In this document: positions 36,083-45,500 of the stretch, piece by piece
Layout: the number at the start of each line of letters is the position of its first letter
How positions within the stretch are numbered: position 1 is the first letter of the stretch
Made by a program: the position numbers and the translations under genes
Source of the DNA: Phycisphaeraceae bacterium
GTDB taxonomy: Bacteria > Planctomycetota > Phycisphaerae > Phycisphaerales > UBA1924
DNA: 64,000 nucleotides
NCBI GenBank assembly: GCA_019636695.1
Contig: JAHBXD010000002.1
Location: 620,001 to 684,000, forward strand
Direction: 5' to 3'
Notes under the pieces: model-generated
Database searches by the model: none
What the model was told of the DNA's origin: nothing
What the model saw: only the letters and a program-made list of their open reading frames with translations

Positions 36083-38155
36083 ATGGCTGTACGCAACCCT
36101 GCCGACATTCGCAACATTGTGATCACAGGCCACGGCAACTCCGGCAAGACGACCCTCTGCGAGCGGCTGCTTTTTGCGACCAAGGCCATCACCCGCATGG
36201 GATCGGTCGAAGAGGGGAATACGGTCAGCGACTGGAGCGACGAAGAAAAGCATCACAAGCACTCGCTTCGTCCGAGCGTGCTGCATTTCGAACATGAGGG
36301 ACATTGGGTCAACATCATCGACACGCCCGGGCGAACCGACTTTCTCGGACAGGCCATCGCGTGTTTCCCGGCGGCCGAGACCGTCGCGGTCGTCATCGAC
36401 GCGGTGAAGGGCATTGAAAGCTCGACGCGCCGATTGATGACCATCGCCAGCGACCGCCGCCTGCCGAGAGTCATCATTGTCAACAAAATCGATCACCCTG
36501 AGGCTGATCTGGAGGCGCTCACCGAGCGCATTCGATCGGTCTTCGGCCCGGTCTGCCTTCCCATCAACCTGCCCTCCGGCGGCGGCGCGAAGGTCATCAA
36601 TGTTCTTGAGCATGACGGCTCGGACGCTGAAGGAGACTCGACCGATTTTTCAAGCGTCCACGATGCGCATCAGCAGATCGTCGAGCAGATCGTCGAAGTG
36701 CAGGACGAACTGATGACGACCTATCTCGAAAAGGGCAACGCCGCGCTCGACGGCGACAAAGTGCACGATGCACTGGAGCAGGCGCTTCGCGATGCCCACC
36801 TGGTGCCGATCTGCTATTGCTCAGCCCGGACGGGGGTCGGCATCGACGACCTGCTGCACATTTTCGCAAGCCTGCTGCCAAGCCCGCTGGAGGGCAACCC
36901 GCGTCCGTTCCTTCAGCGCGTGGAAGACTCGACTGTCTCGTACGAGCCGAAACCCGACCCCGAGCTGCCGCTGCTTGCGCACCTCTTCAAGATCACCGTC
37001 GATCCGTTTGTAGGCAAGCTGGGTGTCTTCAAGGTGCATCAGGGCGTAATCAAGGCCAAGAGTGAAGTGCTCATCGGCGATCAGAAGAAACCATTGCGCA
37101 TCGGGCACCTGCTCAAACGCCAGGGCAAGGAGAGCGTCGAGGTCGAGGCAATCGGCCCGGGCGACATCGGCGCCATCAGCAAACTCGATGAACTCGTCTT
37201 TGACGCCGTGCTGCACACCAGCCACGATCAGGACACCGTGCACCTCAAACCGCTCCCCCTTCCCTCGCCGATGTACGGCCTGGCGATCGAACTCAAAAAC
37301 CATGCCGACGAAACCAAGTTCTCCACCGCGATCCAGAAACTCTGCGCTGAAGACCCCTTCCTGCGGCTCGACCGCATTGCCGCAACGCGGCAGACCGTTC
37401 TCCAGGGCATGGGCGAACTGCACCTTCGCGTTGTCCTCGAAAAACTCCAGCACCAGTTCAACATCGAACTGATCACCTCGCCGCCCAAGGTCGCCTACAA
37501 GGAGACCATCACGGCAAACGCCGATGGCCACCATCGCCACAAAAAACAGACGGGCGGCGCCGGGCAGTTCGGTGAAGTCTTCCTCCGCGTCGAGCCGCTC
37601 CCCCCGGACCATCCCGAAGGGTTTGAGTTCGTCAACGAGACCTTCGGTGGTTCAATTCCGCGCCAGTTCATGCCCGCGATCGAAAAGGGGTGTCGCCAGG
37701 TCATTTCCGACGGCGCTGTTGCCGGCTACCCCATGCGCGGCATCCGCGTATGCGTCACCGACGGCAAATACCACGCCGTAGACTCCAAGGAAATCGCCTT
37801 CATCACCGCCGGGAAATACGCCTTCATCGACGCTGTCGCCAAGGCGCGGCCGGTGCTTCTTGAACCCATCGTCCTTCTCGAAGTGACCTGCCCCAGCCAG
37901 TTCATGGGCGACATCACCGGCGACCTTTCGACACGTCGCGGACGTGTGCAGGACACCGAGATGCTCGGCGAAGATGTCTGCCTCATCAAGGCCCACGTCC
38001 CGCTCGCCGAACTACAGACCTATTCCACCCAACTCAAGAGCATGACGGGCGGCGCGGGGTCATACACCATCGACTTCAGCCACGACGAACCCACCCCGCC
38101 CCACATCCAACAGGAAGTCATCGCCGCCTATAAACCCCACCACCACGAAGACTGA
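36083..38155 (+). CDS. Elongation factor G paralogue (EF-G2/FusA2-like)
   Basis: The 690-residue protein has all five EF-G domains. GTPase motifs: GHGNSGKT at residues 16-23, IIDTPGRTDF near 83 and NKID near 134. The P-loop has Asn where canonical EF-G has Asp/Ala (GHxDAGKT), and switch I reads EEGNTVSDWSDEEKHHKHS, like the 'DGTTVSDYDPEE' of FusA2-type paralogues. The C-terminal part keeps GMGELHLRVVLEKL, KQTGGAGQFGEV and GDLSTRRGRV. The role of EF-G2 in translation is unclear in most bacteria; the canonical fusA should be elsewhere. ATG 36083 has AGGAGG 6 nt upstream. It is monocistronic. Confidence 0.92.
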   Translation: MAVRNPADIRNIVITGHGNSGKTTLCERLLFATKAITRMGSVEEGNTVSDWSDEEKHHKHSLRPSVLHFEHEGHWVNIIDTPGRTDFLGQAIACFPAAETVAVVIDAVKGIESSTRRLMTIASDRRLPRVIIVNKIDHPEADLEALTERIRSVFGPVCLPINLPSGGGAKVINVLEHDGSDAEGDSTDFSSVHDAHQQIVEQIVEVQDELMTTYLEKGNAALDGDKVHDALEQALRDAHLVPICYCSARTGVGIDDLLHIFASLLPSPLEGNPRPFLQRVEDSTVSYEPKPDPELPLLAHLFKITVDPFVGKLGVFKVHQGVIKAKSEVLIGDQKKPLRIGHLLKRQGKESVEVEAIGPGDIGAISKLDELVFDAVLHTSHDQDTVHLKPLPLPSPMYGLAIELKNHADETKFSTAIQKLCAEDPFLRLDRIAATRQTVLQGMGELHLRVVLEKLQHQFNIELITSPPKVAYKETITANADGHHRHKKQTGGAGQFGEVFLRVEPLPPDHPEGFEFVNETFGGSIPRQFMPAIEKGCRQVISDGAVAGYPMRGIRVCVTDGKYHAVDSKEIAFITAGKYAFIDAVAKARPVLLEPIVLLEVTCPSQFMGDITGDLSTRRGRVQDTEMLGEDVCLIKAHVPLAELQTYSTQLKSMTGGAGSYTIDFSHDEPTPPHIQQEVIAAYKPHHHED

Positions 38156-38181
38156 CGCACTTCCGCATGGCCCCCGGCCGC

Positions 38182-39273
38182 TCAGCGCGAAGCCCGTGCA
38201 GCCAGCGATTCTTCTAAGCGGCTGATCCACGCATCCATCGACAACGTGCCGCGCAATCGTTGCGCAGCGCGCTGCGCACGCGCATACGTACCCGCTTCCA
38301 TCAACTCGACAAACGCTTCGCACCACGCCCCCGCCGTCCGCTTCGAAACCCACGCGCCAGGCGCTTCGCCCTGAGAATTCACCGACTCCAGCAATTCCGC
38401 GCCGCTCGCCCCCGCATCGCAAAGAACCGGCCGGCCGACATGCAGCGCATCGGCCACGAAGCGCCCCGTACCCCCTTCACCCGATGCATCCCCCGCCGCA
38501 ACGACCACATCCGCCGCCGCCAGCACCGCCGCCATGTCGCGCATCGCGCCGAGGCATCGCACCTGCGCCCCCGCCGACCCGGCCATGGCCGAAAGCGAAT
38601 ATGTCTCTCGGCCGATCACAATCGCTACACCCCCGCCCCCGCCACGCTGGAACATCCCAAGCCCGGCAAGCATCTCCCTGATGCCCGGTCGGTGTCTGTG
38701 CGTCGCGCCGATCAGGAACACCCGCTCATCTACGTTGATCCCAAGCGCACCGCGCACGCGATTGCGCAGCACATCATCCACGTCCGTAGCCTCGAGCCTG
38801 CTCGCCCCCCATGCACCGACCTTCTCACCCTTCGCTCTCCTTCGCACGCGCCGTTCACCCATCACCGCCGACAACAACCCTCGATGATGCGCCAGTTCCA
38901 AAAACACCGACGCGGCCGATCGCTCACGCACAATCTGCCCCAACTCGCCCAGCGCCGACATCCCGCTCCAAAGCTCGATCGAACCCTCCACAAGCGACGA
39001 GCACGAAATCGTCGCATCAACTTCGATCGCATGCAGCTGTCGCCGCGCCCATCGCGCAAACGCCAGCGGCCGCCGGTCTCGAACCCGACGCGCCGGCCGC
39101 CGCACGTATGCCTCATCCACACCCGCCGCGAGCCGCGCCCCGTCATCCGCCCCGTCGCACACCATCACCACCCTGTGCCCGCGGCGGCGCAACCCCTCGG
39201 CCGCATCGGTCGCCCACTTGCTCGGCGCCCATGGAAGATCGCGCACATACTCGACGATGACGGCGATGTTCAC
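38182..39273 (-). CDS. GT4-like glycosyltransferase
   Basis: The 363-residue protein has a two-Rossmann-fold layout. The N-terminal start VNIAVIVEYVRDLPWAPSK is a typical GT-B nucleotide-sugar enzyme strand, and the C-terminal nucleotide-binding part reads AVLAAADVVVAAGDASGEGG, then GRFVADALHVGRPVLCDAG. The E-x7-E motif of GT4 enzymes is only partly recognisable. The start is GTG 39273, which shares a GTGA with the O-antigen-ligase stop, so the two genes are coupled and probably act on the same surface glycan. The donor and acceptor sugars are unknown. Confidence 0.82.
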   Translation of the reverse strand: MNIAVIVEYVRDLPWAPSKWATDAAEGLRRRGHRVVMVCDGADDGARLAAGVDEAYVRRPARRVRDRRPLAFARWARRQLHAIEVDATISCSSLVEGSIELWSGMSALGELGQIVRERSAASVFLELAHHRGLLSAVMGERRVRRRAKGEKVGAWGASRLEATDVDDVLRNRVRGALGINVDERVFLIGATHRHRPGIREMLAGLGMFQRGGGGGVAIVIGRETYSLSAMAGSAGAQVRCLGAMRDMAAVLAAADVVVAAGDASGEGGTGRFVADALHVGRPVLCDAGASGAELLESVNSQGEAPGAWVSKRTAGAWCEAFVELMEAGTYARAQRAAQRLRGTLSMDAWISRLEESLAARASR

Positions 39274-40676
39274 CCTCGCGGCCTCGCATCCCGTGCGCGC
39301 ACGATCGCTCCGCCCCATACCGGCGCAAGGGCGGCCATCATCCACAGGTGCACCCCTACACGCATGCCCACCGTTACGGTCTCAAACATCGCTGCGATCA
39401 GCAGCCCCACCAACCCGAGGCGTATCGAGGACGAATACCCGCTTGCCTGCAATCGCTCCCCGGCCGCCGGATCATCACGCCCCCCCCACCACGCCACCAC
39501 GAAGAGAAGGCTACCCAGTATCACCAACCCCACCACGCCACCCGTCGCTGCGGTATGCACATACATGCCGTGCGCGTGATCCATCACCAGCCGCGGATCA
39601 AGTTCCGGCGACGTTCTCGCAAGTTCCTCGCGACCCCATGCCGCATACCCCCCCGTACCTACGCCCTTGATCGGGTGCGCTCGAAACGCCGCGATCGCTG
39701 TCTCCCACATCACCAGGCGCGCCCCGATGTTCGTCTCGACCTCACCTGCCTGCGCCGCGGCAAGTTCATTCCTTGCATCCCGCACGCGCGATGCCAGCAC
39801 ATCCCCGAAAACCAGCCAGGCCACCGCCAGCGCCGCCGCCAACGCCCCGGCGCCGATCACCAGCACTCGGCGTCGCCCCCGCCGACAGGCACACACGCCG
39901 CCGATCACCAGCAGCACCGCTGCCGACACCCACGCCCCGCGCGTTCCCGTCGCAAGAATCGCCGCGAAAGTCACCGCAACGCCCGTTATCGCAACCGCAC
40001 GCCACCGCCCCCGCCCGTGCACCGCCGCCCAAATGTGCATCCCCAGCGGCACGCACAGCATCGAGCCGCCCGACACCGGCCCCCACCACCCCGAGATTCG
40101 GTCCGGAGACATCGTCGTACTGATCAACCCTTCCAGAAACGTCCGCCCCCCGAACACCTGCACAAGTTGCATCACGTGCCCGACCGCAAACCCGCAGAGA
40201 TACGCCGCAATCAACACCCCTCGCCGATGCGCAAGCGGCCAGAGCGCAACGAGCACAAGCGCCAGCCGCATCCGCCCGGCATCGCTCCACCCCGCACGCG
40301 GGTCGGCCGACCACGCCACCCCAGCCACAAGCCACAAGCCCCACAAAAGAGTACAAATAACGATCGGGTGCGCCAGCGCCGCAACCACCAGTCGCCACGT
40401 CCCCGCGATTCGCACCACGGTAGCCACCGCCGTGATTGCGATCGCAAACTCCAGTACCGAAATCGGAAAACTCACAGCGACGCAGCACGCCGCCCCCATC
40501 ACCAAGTGAACCCCTGGCAGCCAGCGCCCCGCAAGCGTGTGCTCCCACGCCCGGACCGACCGGGGATCCTGCACGACCCCTTCGCCCAGCCACCTCCTCC
40601 ACGCTCCGCGCCGCGGCCGGCCTCGCGCGCCTTCCGCTTCAAGACCACGCGAGTTCTCGGACGTTCCATCCACCAC
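39270..40676 (-). CDS. O-antigen ligase/polymerase-like membrane protein (Wzy_C domain)
   Basis: A 468-residue polytopic membrane protein with about 11-12 helices and a large periplasmic loop, as in WaaL/Wzy. The signature region is LATGTRGAWVSAAVLL (about residue 247) and, in the loop, RLVMWETAIAAFRAHPIKGVGTGGY, the 'R..W..a......P..G.G.g.f' pattern of the Wzy_C domain. It would join polymerised glycan to lipid A core or polymerise a glycan, in agreement with lpxA in the same window. GTG 40676 is used; a GGGGAG is upstream. It is divergent from the coiled-coil membrane protein. Confidence 0.85.
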   Translation of the reverse strand: MVDGTSENSRGLEAEGARGRPRRGAWRRWLGEGVVQDPRSVRAWEHTLAGRWLPGVHLVMGAACCVAVSFPISVLEFAIAITAVATVVRIAGTWRLVVAALAHPIVICTLLWGLWLVAGVAWSADPRAGWSDAGRMRLALVLVALWPLAHRRGVLIAAYLCGFAVGHVMQLVQVFGGRTFLEGLISTTMSPDRISGWWGPVSGGSMLCVPLGMHIWAAVHGRGRWRAVAITGVAVTFAAILATGTRGAWVSAAVLLVIGGVCACRRGRRRVLVIGAGALAAALAVAWLVFGDVLASRVRDARNELAAAQAGEVETNIGARLVMWETAIAAFRAHPIKGVGTGGYAAWGREELARTSPELDPRLVMDHAHGMYVHTAATGGVVGLVILGSLLFVVAWWGGRDDPAAGERLQASGYSSSIRLGLVGLLIAAMFETVTVGMRVGVHLWMMAALAPVWGGAIVRARDARPRG

Positions 40677-40802
40677 CCGATCTTCTCCCCTGTGCCTTCA
40701 GGCTGCAACCGTGACATCCCCGTTTCCCAACAAGAACTGAACCGCTCCCCCCTCGCAAGGGTACGATCTTCTAGGGCCGACTCTACCTCCGTGGAGACCG
40801 CG

Positions 40803-42509
40803 ATGCAGACCGCCCACCGCCTCATCCGCTCCGCCGCTCGACGACTCACCGCCAACCTCGCCTTGAGGAACCTCACGCTCTCCCTCACGGCAGGCCTGGC
40901 CGCGCTGACCGCCCTTGTCCTCTGCGCGCGCGTTTTCGGCTTTTCCGTCAACTGGCCACTTGCCGCTGCGCTCGCATTCGGCGGCGTGCTCCTTGGCATG
41001 ATCGTCTGGACCTGGCTTGCGCGCCCCCGAAGCGCCGCCGTCGCCCGCATCCTCGACCATCGCGCCCAGCTGCGCGAGAGTCTCAGCACTGCCCTCACTG
41101 TCGAAGGCCAGACCGATCCCTGGTCCCTCGCCGTGCTCGAAACCACTGAGCGTGCGGCAATCCAGGTGCAACTCAAACGTGTCGTGCCGATCGAAACCCC
41201 TCGCGCCTGGCCGTACCCCGCCTATGCCGCGCTGGCGCTTGCACTCGCATGGATCGCCATGCCCGAACTTGACCTTTTCGGCCGCGACCGCGAACAGCAG
41301 GCCTCGCGCGAGCAACAGAACGAACTGCGCCTCGCCCGGCAGGATTTTCAGGCCACGCAGCAGCAGCTTGACGACCTGCTCCGCCAGGCCGGTCTCGAAG
41401 CCCTCGAACCTCCCGAGGATTCCGAGCTCAGCCGCGCCAAATCCCCCGAAGACATCCGCCAGGCCATGGTCAAGCAGCTCACCGCCGCCGCCCAGCGCCT
41501 CGAAGATCAGCGAAAGAGTCTCGCTCCTGAACACCAGCGTGCGCTCTCCGACGCCCTCAAGCAGCTTCGTCGGCCGGGCGATGGGCCGCTTTCTGAGGTC
41601 AGCCGTCACCTCGCCCGAGGAGACCTCGCCGGCGCTCAGGACGCCCTGCGCGCCATGGCCGAACGCATGTCTGAACTCTCACCCGAAGAACGCCAGACGC
41701 TGGAAGAACAAGCCCGGCAACTCGCCCAGCAGCTTGACGACATCGCGCAACAACAAGAGGCCGCGGCCGGCTCGCTCGCTTCCGCGCTCGAGAACGCGGG
41801 GATGACCGCCGAGGAGGCCCGACAGGTCGCCGAAGCCCTCGCGCAACAGGCAGGTGATCTCGAATCGATGAACCAAGGGCTTGAAAATGCCATGCAGCAA
41901 CTCGCGAACCTGACGCCCCAACAACGCGAAGAACTTACGCGACTCGCCGCCCAACTCGCCTCATCCGCCGATCTCAAGCAACTTCAGGAGTGCATGCAGA
42001 ACATGGGTGAATGCCAGGGCGACGAGCAATCCATGACCGACGCCCTCGCGATGATGAGCCAGATGCTCCAGGAAATGGGCATGCAGCAGGCCGAGTGCAA
42101 GGCCGGTGATCAGGCCGCCGAACAGGGCCTTGCTCGTCTGCACATGATGCTCGCACAGACCCAGGGTGCGGGCCAAGGGCCTTCCATGCTTCCCGACCGG
42201 GGCGGACACCAGGCCGGATTCGGCGGCACGCCCGAAATCGGCGCAACCCCGCGCGATACCACTGAGCAATTCACCATCCGCAAAGAACGCTCTATAGGTG
42301 AACAGCCTGATGGCCCGATCATCGCCAGCACGCTTGTTGATGGTCCTCAGATCATCGGCGAATCGCGCGCCGAGTTCGTGCAGGCCGTCGAAGCCGCCGA
42401 ACAGGTCGCCAGCGAAGCCATCGATTCACAGCAGATCCCCCGCGATCGGCAGGAACTCGTCAAACGCTATTTCGGCAACCTGAAACGCAACAGCGAAGAT
42501 AAGCCGTAA
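40803..42509 (+). CDS. Large coiled-coil membrane protein, function unknown
   Basis: The 568-residue protein begins with two or three TM helices (about 26-46, 53-72, 140-157), then a very long Gln/Glu/Ala-rich helical region (about 160-420), full of heptads such as ARQDFQATQQQLDDLLRQAG. The C-terminus is Gly/Met-rich and then ordered again. The layout recalls DUF4175-type proteins of alphaproteobacteria and planctomycetes, often next to BatA/MoxR genes, which are not seen here. ATG 40803 has GGAG upstream, and TACGAT at 40762-40767 could be the -10 box. The open frame continues 485 codons upstream, antisense to the ligase gene, but that part is not coding. Confidence 0.75.
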   Translation: MQTAHRLIRSAARRLTANLALRNLTLSLTAGLAALTALVLCARVFGFSVNWPLAAALAFGGVLLGMIVWTWLARPRSAAVARILDHRAQLRESLSTALTVEGQTDPWSLAVLETTERAAIQVQLKRVVPIETPRAWPYPAYAALALALAWIAMPELDLFGRDREQQASREQQNELRLARQDFQATQQQLDDLLRQAGLEALEPPEDSELSRAKSPEDIRQAMVKQLTAAAQRLEDQRKSLAPEHQRALSDALKQLRRPGDGPLSEVSRHLARGDLAGAQDALRAMAERMSELSPEERQTLEEQARQLAQQLDDIAQQQEAAAGSLASALENAGMTAEEARQVAEALAQQAGDLESMNQGLENAMQQLANLTPQQREELTRLAAQLASSADLKQLQECMQNMGECQGDEQSMTDALAMMSQMLQEMGMQQAECKAGDQAAEQGLARLHMMLAQTQGAGQGPSMLPDRGGHQAGFGGTPEIGATPRDTTEQFTIRKERSIGEQPDGPIIASTLVDGPQIIGESRAEFVQAVEAAEQVASEAIDSQQIPRDRQELVKRYFGNLKRNSEDKP

Positions 42510-42568
42510 CACGCACGCCCCCATGCGCCTGCCTGCGCTCGGCGCTTCGGCCAGTGCGCCACCCCCAC

Positions 42569-42574
42569 TACACT
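42569..42574 (+). promoter_or_regulatory. -10 box for a leaderless M20 amidohydrolase mRNA
   Basis: TACACT lies 7 nt before the ATG at 42582, with no Shine-Dalgarno in between. Confidence 0.55.
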
Positions 42575-42581
42575 TTCGCCC

Positions 42582-43808
42582 ATGTCCACAGACCTTCTCG
42601 CCCTCATCACGCGTGAACTCCCCGATCTCATCACCATTCGGCGCGACCTTCACGCCCACCCCGAACTCGCCTTCCAGGAACAACGCACGAGCCGTTTTGT
42701 GCAGCAGGAGCTCACACGCCTCGGCATTCCCTTCAAGGCCGGATACGCCAAAGGCACCGGCGTGGTCGCTCACCTCGCCGCCACCACAGGACAGGCACGA
42801 CCCGCCGTCGCCCTCCGCGCGGATATGGATGCCCTTCCCATCCTCGAAAACACCAACCGTCCCTACGCCAGCACCAACCAGGGCGTCATGCACGCCTGCG
42901 GCCACGATGGACACACGGCGATCCTCCTCGGCGCGGCCCGCGTGCTCGCCGCGACCCCTCACCGCCCCAATCCTGTCACCTTCCTCTTCCAACCCGCCGA
43001 AGAAGGCGGCGGCGGCGGCGGCCTGATGTGCGACGAAGGCGCGCTCGCCGGCGACGACAAAGGCGGCCTCGGCCCGCCGGTCGGTCGAGTCTTCGGCCTG
43101 CACGGCTGGCCGCAACTCCCCCTCAACCACGTGGCCACCCGCCCAGGCCCCCTGCTCGCCGCGACCGATGACTTTGAAGTCTTCATCCGCGGCACCCAGG
43201 CCCACGGCGCCTACCCCCACCTCGGGCACGACCCGATCGTGGCCTCGGCCCATGTCGTCACCGCCTTGCAGACGATTGCCTCACGGACCACCTCGCCCAC
43301 CGAGGCCGTGGTCGTCTCTGTCGGCGTCATCGAAGGCGGCACGGCCAACAACATCATTCCCGACCGCGTGCGCCTCGTGGGCACGGTGCGAACCCTCTCG
43401 CCATTGGTACGCCAGGCAGCCAAGAGCGCGTTCTATCGCCTGATCGAATCCACCGCCCAGGCCCACGGATGCCTCGCCGAGATCCATTGGCACGATGGGT
43501 ATCCCGCGACCATCAACGACCCCGCCGCCACGGCGGAGGTGTTCAAAGTCGCGCGCGCGACGTTTGGCGATGACCGAGTCCACGAAGTGCCTAACGCCAC
43601 GATGGGTGGTGAAGATTTCAGTTATTACGGCCGCATCGCCCCTGCCTGTTTCTTCCTGCTCGGCCTCAAGCCCTCCGGCATGGGCGATGTGCCCCAGTTG
43701 CATCAGGCCGAGTTCGATTTCAACGACGAAGCCATCAGTGCCGGCATCGAAATGATGTGCCGCCTCGCACTCAACGATGAACCTCGCCCTGCATCGATCC
43801 GCGCGTAA
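42582..43808 (+). CDS. M20D amidohydrolase (IAA-amino acid hydrolase/hippurate hydrolase family)
   Basis: The 408-residue enzyme shows the M20D motif order: RRDLHAHPELAFQE, ALRADMDALPI, MHACGHDGHTAILLGAA (metal-binding Cys/His), QPAEEGGGGG with the catalytic Glu, a dimerisation domain with AHGAYPHLGHDP, and NATMGGEDFSYYG near the end. A Gly-rich run near residue 145 is longer than usual. It hydrolyses N-acyl amino acids; the substrate is not defined by sequence. It converges with the M24 gene over a 325-nt spacer. Confidence 0.93.
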   Translation: MSTDLLALITRELPDLITIRRDLHAHPELAFQEQRTSRFVQQELTRLGIPFKAGYAKGTGVVAHLAATTGQARPAVALRADMDALPILENTNRPYASTNQGVMHACGHDGHTAILLGAARVLAATPHRPNPVTFLFQPAEEGGGGGGLMCDEGALAGDDKGGLGPPVGRVFGLHGWPQLPLNHVATRPGPLLAATDDFEVFIRGTQAHGAYPHLGHDPIVASAHVVTALQTIASRTTSPTEAVVVSVGVIEGGTANNIIPDRVRLVGTVRTLSPLVRQAAKSAFYRLIESTAQAHGCLAEIHWHDGYPATINDPAATAEVFKVARATFGDDRVHEVPNATMGGEDFSYYGRIAPACFFLLGLKPSGMGDVPQLHQAEFDFNDEAISAGIEMMCRLALNDEPRPASIRA

Positions 43809-44133
43809 TGCCGACCGTGAGTGAACCCTTCGAGTGCCGAGCGATTCGCGCTCCGCGATGCACGATCCGCTGATGTCCCCACGGACTCATGCTCGATCCG
43901 CATGCATCCCCTGAACGGGTGGTTTGTCCCAAGGCAAACCCGGGAATCGGGAAAACTTACGCACAATGTACGCGTTTGTGCGCAAATGTGCGTACATACG
44001 AAAAATATCGTTGACGATGGGCCATCACCCTGCGAGGATCTGTGCTCGAAGGGGGATTGCATGTTCACACAACCATACGTTCACCCGTTTTTGACCGATT
44101 CCGGCAACCGCAAGGCCGATCCGCCCGCGCGCC
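43809..44133. other. Convergent intergenic region with an inverted-repeat element
   Basis: These 325 nt separate the stops of the M20 and M24 genes. There is a short stem (GGTTTG at 43921-43926, CAAACC at 43935-43940) and the 32-bp element described separately. A TTGACG at 44010-44015 follows the element, and AAGGGGG precedes an ATG at 44061, but no credible protein follows. No strong intrinsic terminator was found. Confidence 0.4.
43966..43997. repeat. 32-bp inverted-repeat element between convergent genes
   Basis: ATGTACGC at 43966-43973 and GCGTACAT at 43990-43997 are perfect 8-bp arms. The centre contains TTTGTGCGCA (43975-43984), also found at 6405-6414 beside the pseudopilin-operon promoter. 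Confidence 0.5.
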
Positions 44134-45315
44134 TCACACACGGATCCACTCGCGTTGTATGCGGCTGGTCACCACCGGCCCCTGCGCCGCATCGACATAG
44201 ACGTTGATTTCGCTCCGAATGCCGAACTCAGGAAAGTACACCCCTGGTTCAATGGTGAACCCCGTGTCCGTCAACATCGGCCGCGTGTCGTGCGTTTCCA
44301 GGTTGTCCAGGTTCATCCCCAGGCCATGCACCAGCGGCCCCTGACTGAGGCTGTGCCCCGTTCGATGCTTGATGCCGTTCTCAAACCCGCGCGACTTCAG
44401 CACGCCCATCGCGGCGTCGTCCAATTCCCATCCCTGCACGCCCTGGCTCGCCTTCCATCGCTCCTGCGCAAGCGCCAGCGCCGCATCCCGCGCCGCGATG
44501 ACGGTCTCAAACGCCTTCTGCACCTGCTCGGGAATCGTGTCTCCCGCAAAACCCATCCAGGTCACATCGGCATGGACATTCTCATCACCCGGCACCCGCG
44601 CCCACAGGTCGATCAGGATCAGGTCTCCCCGCCTGATGACCGTCGGCACGCGCTCGCTCGGTTCAAAATGCGGATCGCCCGCGTGCCCATTCGTCGCGAC
44701 GATCGGGCCGTCCGGCCATTCAAGCCCCAGCGCCTTGAACCGATCCCGGATGAACCGCGCTGCATCATGCTCGTGGATGATGCTCCCCGCCGCGAGCGCC
44801 TTGCCGATGTGGGCAAAGGCCTCGTTCTTCACTTCGTCCACCATGTCGCTCGCCTTGCGATGGTTTGCAAGCGCCGCCCCCCCCCACCGTGCGGCGGATG
44901 CCTGCACAAGGTTTGCGCTGCTGACGACCTCGACGCCCAGCGACCGCACCAACTCGACCGACCCTGCATCAACCTGGCTCATCACCGGCAGGGCGTTCCC
45001 GGGCGAATATTCCATCGCGACGCGCCCGGCCAGGTTTGCCCCCAGCCATGCGTGCAGGGCGCGCCAGCCGCTGTATTCCTCAACGGCGACGGGCGCATCG
45101 CCGAGCATCACGCCCTGGAACTGGTTGGCGTCGAGCGGGCTGACGGCAAGATGCGCCTGACCCGTCGAGGGGATCACCAGCACCACGCGTCGTGTCAGGT
45201 GCCGCTTGCCGGGGAGCAGCCGCGGCAGGATGGGGTTGGAGCCGCGGAAGTCCCAGATGACCCAGGCATCGAGTTTTTCTTCGCGCAGCGCGCGCTGGAT
45301 TTCGGCGAGGTTCAT
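44134..45315 (-). CDS. M24-family Xaa-Pro aminopeptidase
   Basis: The 393-residue protein has a creatinase-type N-terminal domain followed by the pita-bread fold of M24. Metal ligands are seen in LILIDLWARVPGDENVHADV (Asp pair), the His in HGLGMNL, and TIEPGVYFPEFGIRSEI (two Glu). RTGHSLSQGPLVHG is the substrate-side segment. The first Asp is in LIDLWARV rather than the usual LIDxGAxY. Start ATG 45315 is preceded by TACCAT 6 nt upstream and six C residues, not a ribosome-binding site. It is divergent from the deoxyhypusine-synthase homologue. Confidence 0.9.
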   Translation of the reverse strand: MNLAEIQRALREEKLDAWVIWDFRGSNPILPRLLPGKRHLTRRVVLVIPSTGQAHLAVSPLDANQFQGVMLGDAPVAVEEYSGWRALHAWLGANLAGRVAMEYSPGNALPVMSQVDAGSVELVRSLGVEVVSSANLVQASAARWGGAALANHRKASDMVDEVKNEAFAHIGKALAAGSIIHEHDAARFIRDRFKALGLEWPDGPIVATNGHAGDPHFEPSERVPTVIRRGDLILIDLWARVPGDENVHADVTWMGFAGDTIPEQVQKAFETVIAARDAALALAQERWKASQGVQGWELDDAAMGVLKSRGFENGIKHRTGHSLSQGPLVHGLGMNLDNLETHDTRPMLTDTGFTIEPGVYFPEFGIRSEINVYVDAAQGPVVTSRIQREWIRV

Positions 45316-45321
45316 GGGGGG

Positions 45322-45327
45322 ATGGTA
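45322..45327 (-). promoter_or_regulatory. -10 box for a leaderless M24 peptidase mRNA
   Basis: TACCAT on the minus strand lies 6 nt before the ATG at 45315, the same arrangement as at polX. Confidence 0.55.
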
Positions 45328-45500
45328 CTCGCCGCCGACGGCATCACCATGCCTTTGCGTGCGGCCGGCGCTATGATTCGGCTCCCCGCCACCCCCGGGG
45401 AGCGTCTGACACCAGCGGCCAGGGGGGCTTGGCCAAGAACGATGGGATCGGGCGATCACGGATCCCCGGTCCCGGTTGTGCTTGTGAAAGGAACGTCCAA

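Noticed and set aside
39348..40802. Open frame of 485 codons upstream of and in frame with the coiled-coil protein gene
   Set aside because: It is antisense to the O-antigen-ligase/glycosyltransferase genes, its translation is His/Arg/Pro low-complexity, and the true start at 40803 is where protein-like sequence begins.
43821..44207. Possible small protein gene between the M20 and M24 genes, or from ATG 44061 with an AAGGGGG site
   Set aside because: The translation is not protein-like, and its end is antisense to the M24 C-terminus.
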